This document shows, in pieces, positions 32,894 to 42,458 of a DNA stretch of 64,000 bases. The stretch lies in NCBI RefSeq assembly GCF_019668485.1, contig NZ_AP024619.1:929001-993000 (forward strand), in the 5' to 3' direction. The first letter of the stretch is position 1. Every line of letters begins with the position of its first letter. This DNA is from Gelria sp. Kuro-4 (lineage in GTDB: Bacteria > Bacillota > DTU030 > DUMP01). The position numbers and the translations under genes were made by a program. The notes below the pieces were generated by a model, which did no database searches, was not told where the DNA came from, and worked only from the letters and a program-made list of their open reading frames with translations.

Positions 32894-33970
32894 CTATCCC
32901 TGGACTGCCGACCTGTCCCCATGCCTCTTAATCTGCCCCGGTTTAACGCTATGCCCTACGGTGGCAGCCACCCGCCTCCCTACCCGCGCCACCAGCTTTC
33001 TTACCGCCGCATGATAATCCGTCGGTAGCGGCGCCCCTTTCCCCGGGTAAATCTCGTAGGCATCGTGGTAGGGTGGCGGCGTAAGGTCGGGCATTATCAC
33101 GTTGGCCCCGGACCGGAGGCCCTTCTCGCGCCCCTCGCTGTCCAGGGTGGCCAGCGCAGTGGTAGCAGGCAGGTGCGCCCAGGGGATGAGCAGCCGGGCT
33201 ACAGCGAGCACCCGCAGGGTGAGGCCGACGTCTCCCGGCCGGCAGCCGCCGAGCGGTGTGTCCGGGTGCGGGATAAAGGGGCCGATGCCGGCCATGTCCA
33301 CCGCCTTTGCCTGCAGAAAGAGCAGGTCTTCCGCCAGGGTGGCCAGGCTTTGGCCGGGCAGCCCCACCATGTTTCCCGAGCCCACCTGGTAGCCCAGCTC
33401 GGCCAGCCACTCCAGGCACTCCACGCGGTGGTGGTAGCTCTGGCCGGGGTGAAGACGGGCGTAAAGCTCCGGGTCGGCCGTCTCCTGCTTGAGAAGAAAA
33501 CGGTCGGCGCCGGCGAGCTTAAGGTCACGGTACTCGCTCTTTTTCCGCTCGCCGATGGAAAGCGTGACCGCCACGCCCAGCTTTTTTATCTCTTCCACCA
33601 CCTGTGCCAGCACGGCACTGGTGTACCAGGGGTCGTCCCCGGATTGCAGCACGATGGTGCGGTACCCCAGGTTCACCCCGGCCTTAGCTACAGCCACGAT
33701 GTCCGCCGGTTCCATGCGGTAGCGCCGCGTTCTGCCGTTACTGCGCCGCAGGCCGCAGTACAGGCAGTCGTTATGGCAGTAGTTGGAGAACTCGATCAGG
33801 CCCCGCAGGTGCACATCGTCCCCCACCCATTTAGCCCGCACCGCGTCGGCGGCGGCAAAGAGGGCCTGTTCCGCTTCGCCCCGGGCCGCGAGCAGGGGGA
33901 TGATCTCCGCTGCCGTGAGGCGGTGCGTTTGAGCCGCCCGGGAAAGAATGGCTCGAAAAGAATCTTCCAT
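32894..33970 (-). CDS. hydE: [FeFe]-hydrogenase H-cluster radical SAM maturase HydE
   Basis: A 358-residue radical SAM enzyme of the biotin-synthase-like family. The cluster motif is FSNYCHNDCLYCGLR (Cx3Cx2C). Other marks are VLQSGDDPWYT, GNMVGLPGQS and GIGPFIPHPDTPLG, typical of HydE. It works with HydG and HydF to build the dithiolate-bridged diiron unit. It is separated from hydF by about 70 bp. hydG is not in the window. Confidence 0.95.
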   Translation of the reverse strand: MEDSFRAILSRAAQTHRLTAAEIIPLLAARGEAEQALFAAADAVRAKWVGDDVHLRGLIEFSNYCHNDCLYCGLRRSNGRTRRYRMEPADIVAVAKAGVNLGYRTIVLQSGDDPWYTSAVLAQVVEEIKKLGVAVTLSIGERKKSEYRDLKLAGADRFLLKQETADPELYARLHPGQSYHHRVECLEWLAELGYQVGSGNMVGLPGQSLATLAEDLLFLQAKAVDMAGIGPFIPHPDTPLGGCRPGDVGLTLRVLAVARLLIPWAHLPATTALATLDSEGREKGLRSGANVIMPDLTPPPYHDAYEIYPGKGAPLPTDYHAAVRKLVARVGRRVAATVGHSVKPGQIKRHGDRSAVQG

Positions 33971-33980
33971 GATATGGGCC

Positions 33981-34229
33981 TCACTTGGGGGTGAGGGCGC
34001 TCTTTACGGTAACCCCCGGCAGGCTACCCAGCTTACCGGTGAGCGCACCGATCTGGTCCGTGGTGCCGTCCACAATGAGGGCGATCACCGAAACCTGCCG
34101 CTCGTGGTAGGGAACGCCCATGCGCCCCACGATGATCTCGCCGTGTTCCGTGAGGATGGCGTTGAGCCGGGGGGCCACATTCTCCCGGCCAGTAACCACG
34201 ATTCCAACTACACCCAGCCGTCTCTCCAA
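33981..34229 (-). CDS. TM1266-family hydrogenase-associated regulator (ACT-like)
   Basis: An 82-residue protein of the iron-only hydrogenase system putative regulator family. It has RRLGVVGIVVTGRENVAPRL and later ERQVSVIALIVDGTTDQIG, an ACT-like fold. It starts at TTG 34229 after AAGGAGG and lies 10 bp before hydE, a conserved neighbourhood for this family. The molecular role is not established. Confidence 0.88.
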   Translation of the reverse strand: MERRLGVVGIVVTGRENVAPRLNAILTEHGEIIVGRMGVPYHERQVSVIALIVDGTTDQIGALTGKLGSLPGVTVKSALTPK

Positions 34230-34262
34230 TCTGCATCCTCCTTGATCAGCTCGGGATAAAGC

Positions 34263-35261
34263 TCATTGCGCCGGTTCCTGCGGCAAGAAACTGGGATCGA
34301 CCAGCTCGCCCACCAGCTTATCCACATCCACGTCCGGCTTGAGGAGCTCCACCTCTTTCAAGAACCCGGCGGTGTGCTTGAGCTCCTGCACCGCTTTGTC
34401 GTCCAGTGCCAGCGAGAAGTCGTACTTGGGGAAGATTGCCTCCACCGCCTTCAGGTCCATGTTGTTCTCCCGGGCCGCCGCGGCCAGGGCCTCTGCCCGG
34501 TGCGCACGCACAAAGTCCACCGCCTGCTGCTGCACCTTCAGGTAGCGCCGCACCAGGTCCGGGTAGTTCTTGGCAAACTCCCCGCGCACCGCCACCACAA
34601 TCTGCGCGTTGATCAGCCCCTCCCCGTCGGTGAGGAGGCGCGCCTTCCCGGAAGCCACGGCTTTTGTAAGCAGCGGCTCGCCCACCACCGCCGCATCCAG
34701 CTGCCCGGCCTGCACCGCGGTGGCGGCGTCGGCGAGCTCCATGTGGAGAAACTGCACGTCACGGGTGGAAAGCCCGGCCTTGGCCAGGGCGGCGGCCAGG
34801 AGCTGGTGGGCGATGGTTCCCTTGGCGGTGCCCACCTTCTTGCCCTTGAGATCGGCTACAGACTTTATGGGCGCGGCGGCCGGTACAATGATGCCGAAGC
34901 CGCGTGGAGACATGCTGTAGTTGGCGATCACCTTAAGGTCGACGCCCTGGGCGCGGGCGAGCAGGGCCGAGGTGCCGCCGAGCACGGAGGCGAAGTCCAG
35001 CGAGCCGGCAGCCAGCCCTTCCGTCTGCGCCGGCCCGGCGACGATGTTGTGATACCGGAAGGTGATACCGTCCGGCTGGAAAGCCTTTTCAAAGAGCTGT
35101 TGGTCTTTCGCCACAATAGAGGGCACGTTCAGCGGCAGCGCCACGTAGGTGGCGTTGATTTCGCGGGGGAGGGCCCCTTTCTGTGGCGTTCCCCCGGCGC
35201 AGCCGCTCAGGCTTAAGGTCAAGAGAACGAAGAGCAGGCCGGCGATGATTTTTCTTGCCAT
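34263..35261 (-). CDS. NMT1/TauA-type ABC transporter substrate-binding lipoprotein
   Basis: A 332-residue lipoprotein with signal peptide and lipobox LSLSGC at about residue 21, placing it on the outer face of the membrane. The body resembles SsuA/TauA/NMT1-like binding proteins (GSLDFASVLGGTSALLARAQG, LKGKKVGTAKGTIAHQLL). Members bind sulfonates, nitrate or thiamine-pyrimidine precursors. It is last in a permease-ATPase-binding protein operon that backs onto the thiamine operon, so a pyrimidine (HMP-like) ligand is a reasonable guess; a sulfonate is the main alternative. Confidence 0.88.
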   Translation of the reverse strand: MARKIIAGLLFVLLTLSLSGCAGGTPQKGALPREINATYVALPLNVPSIVAKDQQLFEKAFQPDGITFRYHNIVAGPAQTEGLAAGSLDFASVLGGTSALLARAQGVDLKVIANYSMSPRGFGIIVPAAAPIKSVADLKGKKVGTAKGTIAHQLLAAALAKAGLSTRDVQFLHMELADAATAVQAGQLDAAVVGEPLLTKAVASGKARLLTDGEGLINAQIVVAVRGEFAKNYPDLVRRYLKVQQQAVDFVRAHRAEALAAAARENNMDLKAVEAIFPKYDFSLALDDKAVQELKHTAGFLKEVELLKPDVDVDKLVGELVDPSFLPQEPAQ

Positions 35262-35264
35262 CTA

Positions 35265-36002
35265 TTATACCTCCAAAAGAGCCAAAATCCGGCGCCGCAG
35301 TGCGGCGAAGGCCGGTGCGGTGCGGTCCCGCGGGTAAGGCAGGTCGATAGCCACCACCTCCTTCACGCGCCCCGGGCGGGCGGTTAGAACCACTACCTGG
35401 CCTGCCAGGAACACCGCCTCTTCGATGTCGTGGGTGACGAGAAGGAGGGTGGCGCCGGTGGTCTGCCAGAGCCGGACCAGCTCGCCCTGCAGGCGGCTGC
35501 GGGTGATGGCGTCCAGGGCGGCAAACGGTTCATCCAGGAGCAGCAGCTCGGGCGCCGGGGCCAGGGCGCGGGCCAGCGCCGCCCGCTGCGCCATGCCGCC
35601 TGAGAGCTGGTCCGGGTAGGCGGCGGCGAAGGCGGTAAGGCCCACCAGGTCCAGCGCCGCCGCAGCGCGCTCGGTGCGCACGCGCCCCGGCACGCCGCGC
35701 AGGCCAAAGGCCGCATTCTCCGCCACCGTAAGCCAAGGGAAAAGGCGCGGCTCCTGAAAGACCAGCCCGCAGGCCCGGCTGGGGCCCGCCACCGGCTGCC
35801 CCTTGAGGAACACGCTGCCGGCGCTCGGGACGTCCAGCCCGGCGATGAGGCGCAGCAGGGTGGTTTTGCCGCAGCCGCTCGGGCCTACTACCGCCGCCGC
35901 TGCACCTGCTTCCACGGACAGAGAAACGCCCGCCAGGGCGGTGAGCGCCTTCCCATCCAGGCAAAAGGCCTTTTCGATCCCCTTTACCTCCAGGTACGGC
36001 AT
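35265..36002 (-). CDS. ABC transporter ATP-binding protein (NitT/TauT family)
   Basis: A 245-residue ATPase with Walker A GPSGCGKTT, Q-loop FQEPRLFPW, signature LSGGMAQRAALARAL, Walker B LLLLDEPFAALD and switch His in LVTHDIEEAVFL. This matches SsuB/TauB/ThiZ-like subunits. It overlaps the permease gene by 19 bp and ends 3 bp before the binding-protein gene. Confidence 0.92.
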   Translation of the reverse strand: MPYLEVKGIEKAFCLDGKALTALAGVSLSVEAGAAAAVVGPSGCGKTTLLRLIAGLDVPSAGSVFLKGQPVAGPSRACGLVFQEPRLFPWLTVAENAAFGLRGVPGRVRTERAAAALDLVGLTAFAAAYPDQLSGGMAQRAALARALAPAPELLLLDEPFAALDAITRSRLQGELVRLWQTTGATLLLVTHDIEEAVFLAGQVVVLTARPGRVKEVVAIDLPYPRDRTAPAFAALRRRILALLEV

Positions 36003-36865
36003 GGCGCCCCTCCTTTTGCCGCCGCCTGCGCCCGGGCGGGTTCCCCGCGGCCGGCCGGGAGCGCCGGCCGGCGCCGCAGGCGGCGCTCGGCGCAGTCAAG
36101 GAACGCTTCCAGGGAGAGGCCCACCAGCCCGATCACGGCCACGCCGCCCAGGATGACCGCCGGTTGCGAGAGCTCGCGGGCCTCTACAATGAGGTACCCA
36201 AGACCGCTCGGGGCAGCGATGAGTTCCGCCGCCACCAGCGCCCGCCAGCTGTAGCCCAGGCCGAGCCTAAGGCCGGTGAAGATGGCCGGGGCCGCGGCCG
36301 GCAGGTACACCTCGCGGATGAGCGCGAGCGGCGGCAGGCGGTACAAGAGCCCCACTTCAATGAGGCGCGGGTCGGCCGCGGCAATGCCGTGCAGGGTGTT
36401 GAGAAAAAGAGGAAAGAAGGCGGCGTAGGCGATCACCGCGTTCTTCGAGGCTTCCCCGATCCCCAGCCAGAGGATGAAGAGCGGTATCCAGGCTATGGGC
36501 GGCACATGCTGCAAAAAGCCCAGGGTAGGGGCGAGGAGCTCCCGCGCGCGGCGTGAGAGCCCCACCACAAGCCCCAGCGGGAGGGCCAGGACCACCGCCA
36601 GGCCAAACCCGGCCAGCACCCGCCCCAGGCTGGCCGTAAGGTGCACCCAGAGCTCACCGCTCTCGATCAGCTCGCCCAGCGCCCGCGCTACGGCGGGCGG
36701 TGCAGGCAGGAGGTAGGGGGTGAAGGGGCCGAAGCGGGCGGCGGCCCACCAGCCGGCCACCAGCGCCGCCGGGAGCAGCATTCTCCGGCCTAAACGCCAA
36801 AAAGGCCGCACTCCGGCCGCCGGCGACGCCGGCACGGCAACCAGAGGGGCCTTCCTGAGTCCCAT
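35984..36865 (-). CDS. ABC transporter permease (NitT/TauT family)
   Basis: A 293-residue inner-membrane subunit with about six hydrophobic segments and the EAA-like loop following LPPLALIREVYLPAAAPAIFTGLRLG. ATG 36865 is chosen because GGAGG lies just upstream; the longer in-frame stretch reads as leader. First gene of the importer operon. Confidence 0.9.
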   Translation of the reverse strand: MGLRKAPLVAVPASPAAGVRPFWRLGRRMLLPAALVAGWWAAARFGPFTPYLLPAPPAVARALGELIESGELWVHLTASLGRVLAGFGLAVVLALPLGLVVGLSRRARELLAPTLGFLQHVPPIAWIPLFILWLGIGEASKNAVIAYAAFFPLFLNTLHGIAAADPRLIEVGLLYRLPPLALIREVYLPAAAPAIFTGLRLGLGYSWRALVAAELIAAPSGLGYLIVEARELSQPAVILGGVAVIGLVGLSLEAFLDCAERRLRRRPALPAGRGEPARAQAAAKGGAPCRTWR

Positions 36866-37310
36866 GCTTTTTTCCTCCTTCCCTTGGCGGCAGGGTGCAA
36901 CCCCTGGTCGCAGGAACGGGATGGGTGGCTTCCCTTCTCGGGGCGGCTGCACCGTACCCGGGTCAGGATTGTCAGCCATGTAACTATCTTTACCATAAGT
37001 TTAGCAGCATGGGTTTGTCTTTGGCAAGGGGTTTTTCTCATGTCTCCTGCGAAAAAAAGTCACGATCCGGCGGTAGGTCGGGGGGAGGCCGCGCCGGTTA
37101 CAGTTTGTGCTCGCTGATTTCCACGTCGCGGGCCGGAAATCCCAACGTCATGGTTGTCTCGATCACCTTGCCATTTTCCCGGACGGTGGAGAGGGAGGGC
37201 CGGAGCTCGGGACGGGGGCAGACTTTGGCGGGGCAGGGTTCAAGACGTCTTGGCCGGCCTTGCAGTTCTACGGAATTCCTTTCTGTCAGCCTGTACGGTG
37301 TAAAAACTCA
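36866..37310 (-). other. Intergenic leader with unassigned structure
   Basis: On the minus strand the leader of the importer contains complementary pieces GGTGCAGCC and GGTTGCACC and further G-rich/C-rich pairing. It could be a structured control RNA, but it does not match the TPP, cobalamin or guanidine consensus I know. From 37098 to about 37305 the minus strand also keeps an open frame ending VEISEHKL-stop, with no start codon; it may be the tail of a lost gene. No confident gene lies here. Confidence 0.4.
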
Positions 37311-37339
37311 TTTACTTTTCTACCAGCAAGGACTATAAT
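37311..37339 (+). promoter_or_regulatory. Sigma-A-type promoter of the thiamine operon
   Basis: TTTACT (37311-37316), 17-bp spacer, TATAAT (37334-37339). The perfect -10 box lies about 20 bp before the TPP riboswitch, where the leader transcript should start. Confidence 0.75.
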
Positions 37340-37359
37340 GGGGCTGACAACAGCATAGG

Positions 37360-37458
37360 GCAACTGCTAGGGGAGCCCGCACGGGCTGAGATAAGGGAGC
37401 CGTCCCTTGACCCTGTGACCTGATCTGGGTAATACCAGCGTAGGGAAGCGGTGCAGCA
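37360..37458 (+). promoter_or_regulatory. TPP riboswitch (THI element)
   Basis: Contains the conserved pyrimidine-sensing helix part GGGCTGAGAT, then ACCTGATCTGGGTAATACCA and GCGTAGGGAA in the canonical order of the THI box. It precedes thiD and the rest of the thiamine operon. A terminator hairpin follows at 37467, so TPP binding should stop transcription. Confidence 0.97.
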
Positions 37459-37466
37459 GCAAAGTT

Positions 37467-37500
37467 ACCGCCTTTCCTTACGGGAAGGCGGTTTCCATTT
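37467..37500 (+). terminator. Riboswitch-controlled terminator
   Basis: ACCGCCTTTCC (37467-37477) pairs with GGGAAGGCGGT (37482-37492) around TTAC, followed by TTCCATTTT. It is the expression platform of the TPP riboswitch. Confidence 0.88.
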
Positions 37501-37536
37501 TCCCCCGGCCCTTGCCCTGACGTAAGGAGGACCAGC

Positions 37537-38331
37537 ATGACTTTACCCCGTGTACTCACCATCGCCGGCTCCGACTCGGGCGGCGGGGCCGGCATCCAGG
37601 CGGACCTCAAGACCTTCACCGTGCTCGGCGCCTACGGCATGAGCGCCCTCACCGCGGTGACGGCGCAGAACACCCTGGGCGTGCAGGGGATCTACCCCTT
37701 GAGCCCGGCGGCGGTGGCGGCCCAGATCACCTCGGTGCTCACGGACATCGGGGCCGATGCCGCCAAGACCGGCATGCTCTTTTCGGCGGAGATCATTCGG
37801 GCGGTGGCCGAGAGGATCCGGCCCTTCCGCCTCAGCCGGTTGGTGGTGGACCCGGTGATGGTCGCGAAGGGCGGTGCGCGCCTCCTGGAAAGCACGGCCG
37901 AGGCCGCGCTGAAGGCGGAACTTTTGCCCCTGGCGGCGGTGGTGACGCCCAATCTGCCCGAGGCCGAGGTCCTGGCCGGGATGAGCATCCGGAAAGCGGC
38001 AGAGATGAAAGAAGCGGCCCGGCGCATTGTAGCCCTGGGGGCACGCGCTGTGGTGATCAAGGGCGGCCACCTGGCAGGCCCGCCGCTCGACCTCCTGTAT
38101 GACGGCGCTGCTTTCCACGAGTTCCAGGGCGAACGCTGCGCGACCAAGAACACCCACGGCACCGGCTGCACCTTCTCCGCCGCTTTGGCAGTGGGGTTGG
38201 CGCAGGGACTGGAACTTCCGGCCGCTGTGCGCCGGGCCAAGGACTTCACCGCCTGCGCCATCCGTGCCGCCGTTCCCCTGGGGCACGGCCACGGCCCCAC
38301 CAACCACCTGGCCTGGCTCGAGGCACATTGA
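37537..38331 (+). CDS. thiD: Hydroxymethylpyrimidine/phosphomethylpyrimidine kinase
   Basis: A 264-residue ribokinase-fold kinase that phosphorylates HMP and HMP-P for thiamine synthesis. Marks are [45 protein letters not shown] and [17 protein letters not shown] 37537 has TAAGGAGG upstream. First gene of the TPP-riboswitch operon. Confidence 0.97.
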   Translation: MTLPRVLTIAGSDSGGGAGIQADLKTFTVLGAYGMSALTAVTAQNTLGVQGIYPLSPAAVAAQITSVLTDIGADAAKTGMLFSAEIIRAVAERIRPFRLSRLVVDPVMVAKGGARLLESTAEAALKAELLPLAAVVTPNLPEAEVLAGMSIRKAAEMKEAARRIVALGARAVVIKGGHLAGPPLDLLYDGAAFHEFQGERCATKNTHGTGCTFSAALAVGLAQGLELPAAVRRAKDFTACAIRAAVPLGHGHGPTNHLAWLEAH

Positions 38332-38365
38332 GAACGAAGAAGAAACGGGGAAGAGGGGGATGCTT

Positions 38366-39190
38366 ATGACCCTTGAGGAAAACGTAGGAGCCATCCTGGA
38401 AAGGATCCGGCAGGAGCGTCCGCTGGTACACCACATCACCAACACCGTGGTGGCCAACATCACGGCGAACATCACCCTGGCCTTCGGCGCTGCCCCGGTT
38501 ATGGCGGATGCACCAGAAGAGGTAGAGGAGATGGTGGCCCAGGCCCAGGCGCTGGTTCTTAACACCGGAACGCCGTCGCGCGCCGGCTGGGAAGCCATGC
38601 TGCGCGCCGGGCGGGCGGCGAACCGCAGGGGTATCCCGGTGGTGCTGGACCCGGTGGGTGTGGGCGCCACCCGGTTTCGCCAGGAGCTCGCTCACGAGCT
38701 CGTCACCGAGCTCAAGCTTGCCGTCATTCGCGGCAACGCAGCGGAAATGGGGGCCCTGGCCGGGGAGGCGGTGCGGCCGCGCGGCGTGGACAGCCGGCTG
38801 GAGGAAGGGGCGCGGGCGGAGGATGCGGCTTGGCGGGCAGAAATCGCCAGGACGGTGGCGGACCGCTTTCAGACCGTAGCCGCCGTGACGGGAAGGTGGG
38901 ACTTCATTGCCTCCGGCCGCCGCCTGGCCCGGGTGGAGAACGGCCACCCGCTGCTTACGGCCATCACCGGTAGCGGCTGCATGGCCACGGCGGTGATCGG
39001 AGCGTGGGTTGCCGCCGCCGAGGACGCCTTCGTCGCTGCTGCCGGCGCGCTCATGGCCTACGGCGTGGCGGCCGAGCTGGCCGCAGAGCGGGCGAGCGGC
39101 CCCGGCACCTTCCAGGCGCACCTTTTTGATGCCGCCTACCGCCTCACGCCGGCGCAGCTGGTGCAGCAGGCGCGCCTTACCCTGGTGTGA
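38366..39190 (+). CDS. thiM: Hydroxyethylthiazole kinase
   Basis: A 274-residue kinase that salvages the thiazole moiety. Family features are VHHITNTVVANITAN, GAAPVMADAPEEV, NTGTPSRAGWEAM, VLDPVGVGAT, IRGNAAEM and ITGSGCMATAVIGAW. ATG 38366 fits the GAGGGGG site at 38353-38359 better than the ATG at 38360. It follows thiD by about 35 bp. Confidence 0.97.
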   Translation: MTLEENVGAILERIRQERPLVHHITNTVVANITANITLAFGAAPVMADAPEEVEEMVAQAQALVLNTGTPSRAGWEAMLRAGRAANRRGIPVVLDPVGVGATRFRQELAHELVTELKLAVIRGNAAEMGALAGEAVRPRGVDSRLEEGARAEDAAWRAEIARTVADRFQTVAAVTGRWDFIASGRRLARVENGHPLLTAITGSGCMATAVIGAWVAAAEDAFVAAAGALMAYGVAAELAAERASGPGTFQAHLFDAAYRLTPAQLVQQARLTLV

Positions 39191-39257
39191 GGGCGGTTCG
39201 CCCGCGCGCGGGACGGTGGAGGACAATGGACAATTTGCGAAAGGACGGTGTGCTTCC

Positions 39258-39773
39258 GTGAAAACCCGTGAGCTTACCTTAATGGCCCTCCTGGTGGCGC
39301 TGGGGACGGCCACGGCGCGCGTCGCCTGGTTTTCCGTGGGCGTGGCCAAGGCCACGCCGGTGCAGCACGCCATCAACGTGATGGCGGCGGTGCTCCTCGG
39401 CCCGGAACGGGCCGTGGTGGTGGCGTTTCTCATCGGGCTGCTGCGCAACCTCTTAGGCGTGGGGTCGCTCCTGGCCTTCCCGGGCGGCATGGTGGGGGCG
39501 CTGCTGGCCGGCACGCTCTACCGCCTCACCGGGCGCACCTGGGCTGCGCCCGTGGGTGAGCTCGTCGGTACCGGGCTGCTCGGCGCGCTCCTGGCCTACC
39601 CGGTGGCCAAGTACCTCTTGGGGGCCTCCGGCGCCGCCTTCATGTTCGTCTTCCCCTTTGCGCTCTCAAGCGGTGTCGGCGCCATCGTCGGTTTTGCCAT
39701 CGTTTCCGCCCTGCCGGCCTCCCTGCGCCGGCACAGCGCGGTTCAGCCGCACGCCGCCTCCCAGGAACAGTAA
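39258..39773 (+). CDS. thiW: ThiW-type ECF transporter S component (thiazole uptake)
   Basis: A 171-residue membrane protein with about five hydrophobic segments. It starts [21 protein letters not shown] and contains [17 protein letters not shown] and [20 protein letters not shown], matching ThiW substrate-binding subunits of energy-coupling-factor importers. Its place between thiM and thiC supports hydroxyethylthiazole as ligand. GTG 39258 has only a weak AAGGAC site. Confidence 0.9.
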   Translation: MKTRELTLMALLVALGTATARVAWFSVGVAKATPVQHAINVMAAVLLGPERAVVVAFLIGLLRNLLGVGSLLAFPGGMVGALLAGTLYRLTGRTWAAPVGELVGTGLLGALLAYPVAKYLLGASGAAFMFVFPFALSSGVGAIVGFAIVSALPASLRRHSAVQPHAASQEQ

Positions 39774-39804
39774 ACTACTTCGCGAACACGAAAGGAGTAA
39801 GATC

Positions 39805-41112
39805 ATGACGCAGCGCGAAGCGGCCCTCGCGGGCCGGATCACCCCGGAGATGGAGCGGGCGGCAGCCCGGGAGGGGGTCACCCCGGAGGCCCTGCGGGCC
39901 GGGCTGGCGAGCGGCACCATCTGCCTGCCGGCCAACCCGGCCCATACCAGCCTGGATCCCTTGGCCGTGGGCAAAGGTCTGCGGACCAAGGTGAACGCCA
40001 ACATCGGCACCTCCGCGGATTTTCCGGAAACCGGCAAGGAAATCGCCAAGCTCAAGCTCGCTGTGGCGGCCGGGGCGGACGCCGTGATGGACCTTTCCAC
40101 CGGCTGCGCCGCCGACATCGACCGCAGCCGCAAGGCGGTGCTTCAGGCCGCGCCGGTGCCGGTGGGGACCGTGCCCATCTACCAGGCGGCGGTGGAGGCC
40201 CAGGAGAAGTACGGGGCCATTGTGGCCATGACGGCGGAAGACATCTTCCAGGTAATCGAACGGCAGGCCGAAGACGGCGTAGACTTCATGACTGTCCACT
40301 GCGGCGTCACCCGGGAGAGCATCGGGCGGCTGCAGCGGGAAGGTCGTGCGGCGGACATCGTCAGCCGCGGCGGGGCCTTCCTCACCGGGTGGATGCTGCA
40401 CCACGGGAAAGAGAACCCGCTCTATGAACAGTACGACCGGCTGCTCGCAATCGCCCGCGCGCACGACGTGACCCTCAGCCTGGGCGACGGCCTGCGGCCC
40501 GGCTGCCTGGCGGATGCCACCGACCGCGCGCAGATCCAGGAACTGATTATCCTGGGCGAACTGGTGGAGCGCGCCTGGGAGGCCGGAGTCCAGGTGATGG
40601 TGGAGGGGCCGGGGCACGTTCCCTTCAACCGGATCCGGGCGAACATGGAGCTTGAGAAGCGCCTCTGCCACGGCGCGCCCTTTTACGTGCTCGGGCCGCT
40701 GGTCACCGACGTGGCCCCCGGCTACGATCACATCACCGCCGCCATCGGCGGCACCATGGCCGCCGTCGCCGGCGCCGACTTCCTTTGCTACGTGACACCG
40801 GCCGAGCACCTGGGCCTGCCCACCGACCAGGACGTGCGCGAAGGCGTGGTCGCCGCGCGCATCGCCGCCCATGCGGCCGACCTCGCGAAGGGCGTCCCGG
40901 GCGCCTGGGAATGGGACCTCAAGATGGCCCGCGCCCGTAAAGCCCTCGACTGGGAGGCCCAGATCGCCCTGGCCATCGACCCGGAGAAAGCCCGCCGCTA
41001 CCGGCAGGACCGCAACCCCGCCGGCAAAACCGAGTGCACCATGTGCGGCAAGTACTGCGCCATGCGCCTTGTGGGCGAGTACCTGGGCAAAGACCTGGAA
41101 AGCTGCCAGTAA
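39805..41112 (+). CDS. thiC: Phosphomethylpyrimidine synthase ThiC
   Basis: A 435-residue radical SAM enzyme converting aminoimidazole ribotide to HMP-P. Marks are [61 protein letters not shown] and the C-terminal cluster motif CTMCGKYC (Cx2Cx4C), all present. This is the short form without the N-terminal extension of enteric ThiC. ATG 39805 follows AAAGGAG. Pyrimidine synthesis plus thiazole salvage in one operon, with no thiazole synthesis genes in this window. Confidence 0.98.
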   Translation: MTQREAALAGRITPEMERAAAREGVTPEALRAGLASGTICLPANPAHTSLDPLAVGKGLRTKVNANIGTSADFPETGKEIAKLKLAVAAGADAVMDLSTGCAADIDRSRKAVLQAAPVPVGTVPIYQAAVEAQEKYGAIVAMTAEDIFQVIERQAEDGVDFMTVHCGVTRESIGRLQREGRAADIVSRGGAFLTGWMLHHGKENPLYEQYDRLLAIARAHDVTLSLGDGLRPGCLADATDRAQIQELIILGELVERAWEAGVQVMVEGPGHVPFNRIRANMELEKRLCHGAPFYVLGPLVTDVAPGYDHITAAIGGTMAAVAGADFLCYVTPAEHLGLPTDQDVREGVVAARIAAHAADLAKGVPGAWEWDLKMARARKALDWEAQIALAIDPEKARRYRQDRNPAGKTECTMCGKYCAMRLVGEYLGKDLESCQ

Positions 41113-41148
41113 AAAAGCCGTCCCCCCCGCGCAGGGGGAACGGCTTTT
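41113..41148. terminator. Bidirectional terminator
   Basis: AAAAGCCG with a run of C pairs with GGGGG..CGGCTTTT, giving T runs on both strands. It separates thiC from the convergent TRAP operon. Confidence 0.85.
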
Positions 41149-41174
41149 GACCCGGGCGACGTCGGTTCCTACCC

Positions 41175-42455
41175 TTATTTGACTCCAAGCACGTTTGGCA
41201 GCCACAGCACCGTGCCCGGAACATAGGTGATAAGCAGCAGGACCACAATCAACGCCCCCAGCATCGGCACTAGGTCGCGCCACATCTCGCGGATGGAGAC
41301 CTTCGCGATGGCGCTGGCTACGAAGAGGTCAACTCCCAGCGGCGGGGTGCACATGCCTATGGTAAGGTTCACGGCCAGGATCAGCCCGTAGTGGGTTACA
41401 TCGACGCCGAACGCCTGGGTGAGCGGGAGAAAGAGCGGGCCGAAAATGACCACAGCGCTGATGGTGTCGATGAAGGTGCCCACGATGAGCAGAATGACGT
41501 TGATGACCAGAAGGAGCATAAAGCGGCTATGGATAAAGGTCAGCATCATCTGTGCCACCGCTTGCGGGATCTGGTTGACAGTTAAATACCAGATGAAGAG
41601 TGAGGCACAGGCCACCACAATTAAGACGGTTCCCGTTGAGATGGCGGACTTCTTCAGCAGCTCCCAGACCTTGCGCCAGGTGAGCTCCTTGTAGATAAAG
41701 AGTCCAATGATGAGCGAGTACACCACAGCAATGGCGCCCGATTCGGTAGCCGTAAAGATGCCGCTGACGATGCCGCCGATGATTATCAAGGGGGTTATAA
41801 GCGCTAGAATTGCTTCCTTGCCGGTGCGGAAAATCTCGCCCCAGCCGGAGAAGTGCTCACGCCCCCGGTAATCGCGTTTTTTGCCGATGAAGTAGCTCAG
41901 GACCATTAACCCAAGGCCCATCAAGATACCGGGTACAAAGCCGCCTACGAAGAGGCGGGCTACGGAAGCGTTGGCCAGCTGGCCGAAAACGAGAAGCGGA
42001 ATGCTGGGCGGGATGATCGGCCCGATGGAACCGGCGCAGGCCAGGAGTGGAGCAGCAAAACGGGCCTCGTACTTTTCCTCCACCATAAGCGGGATCATCA
42101 GGCCGCCGATAGCCGCGGTCGCTGCAATGGCCGAACCAGTGATGGCAGCAAAGAACATACAGGCCAGAATACTCACCATGGCAAGCCCAGCCGGAAAGTG
42201 CCCGATAATGGCATTGGCAAAACTAACGAGTCTGCGTGAGATGCCCCCTTCCGCCATCAGGTCGCCGGCGAAGATGAAGAGGGCGATGGCAATGAGGGCA
42301 TAGTTATCAATTCCCGTAAAGATACGTTGCACCACTACAGTCAGCGGGTAATCGGCTGTGACAAGGCCAATTAAGGACGTAAGCCCCAGGGCGAAACTGA
42401 TAGGAATACCGAGAAAGAAAGCGCCGAAAAGCAGCACAATAATTCCCGGCCCCAC
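41175..42455 (-). CDS. dctM: TRAP transporter large permease (DctM)
   Basis: A 426-residue membrane protein with about 12 hydrophobic segments, including IVLLFGAFFLGIPISFALG, FFAAITGSAIAATAAIGG and TIGMCTPPLGVDLFVASAIA, all DctM marks. It drives sodium-coupled uptake together with the small permease and the binding protein encoded upstream. Last gene of a six-gene minus-strand operon. Confidence 0.95.
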   Translation of the reverse strand: MGPGIIVLLFGAFFLGIPISFALGLTSLIGLVTADYPLTVVVQRIFTGIDNYALIAIALFIFAGDLMAEGGISRRLVSFANAIIGHFPAGLAMVSILACMFFAAITGSAIAATAAIGGLMIPLMVEEKYEARFAAPLLACAGSIGPIIPPSIPLLVFGQLANASVARLFVGGFVPGILMGLGLMVLSYFIGKKRDYRGREHFSGWGEIFRTGKEAILALITPLIIIGGIVSGIFTATESGAIAVVYSLIIGLFIYKELTWRKVWELLKKSAISTGTVLIVVACASLFIWYLTVNQIPQAVAQMMLTFIHSRFMLLLVINVILLIVGTFIDTISAVVIFGPLFLPLTQAFGVDVTHYGLILAVNLTIGMCTPPLGVDLFVASAIAKVSIREMWRDLVPMLGALIVVLLLITYVPGTVLWLPNVLGVK

Positions 42456-42458
42456 GCG

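Noticed and set aside
36866-36985. Second TPP, molybdenum-cofactor or guanidine riboswitch before the ABC importer
   Set aside because: The leader has pairing potential but lacks the conserved bases of the TPP and guanidine classes, and I could not match it to the others by eye.
39775-41283. Minus-strand open frame of about 500 codons
   Set aside because: Antisense shadow of thiC, which is unmistakable on the plus strand.
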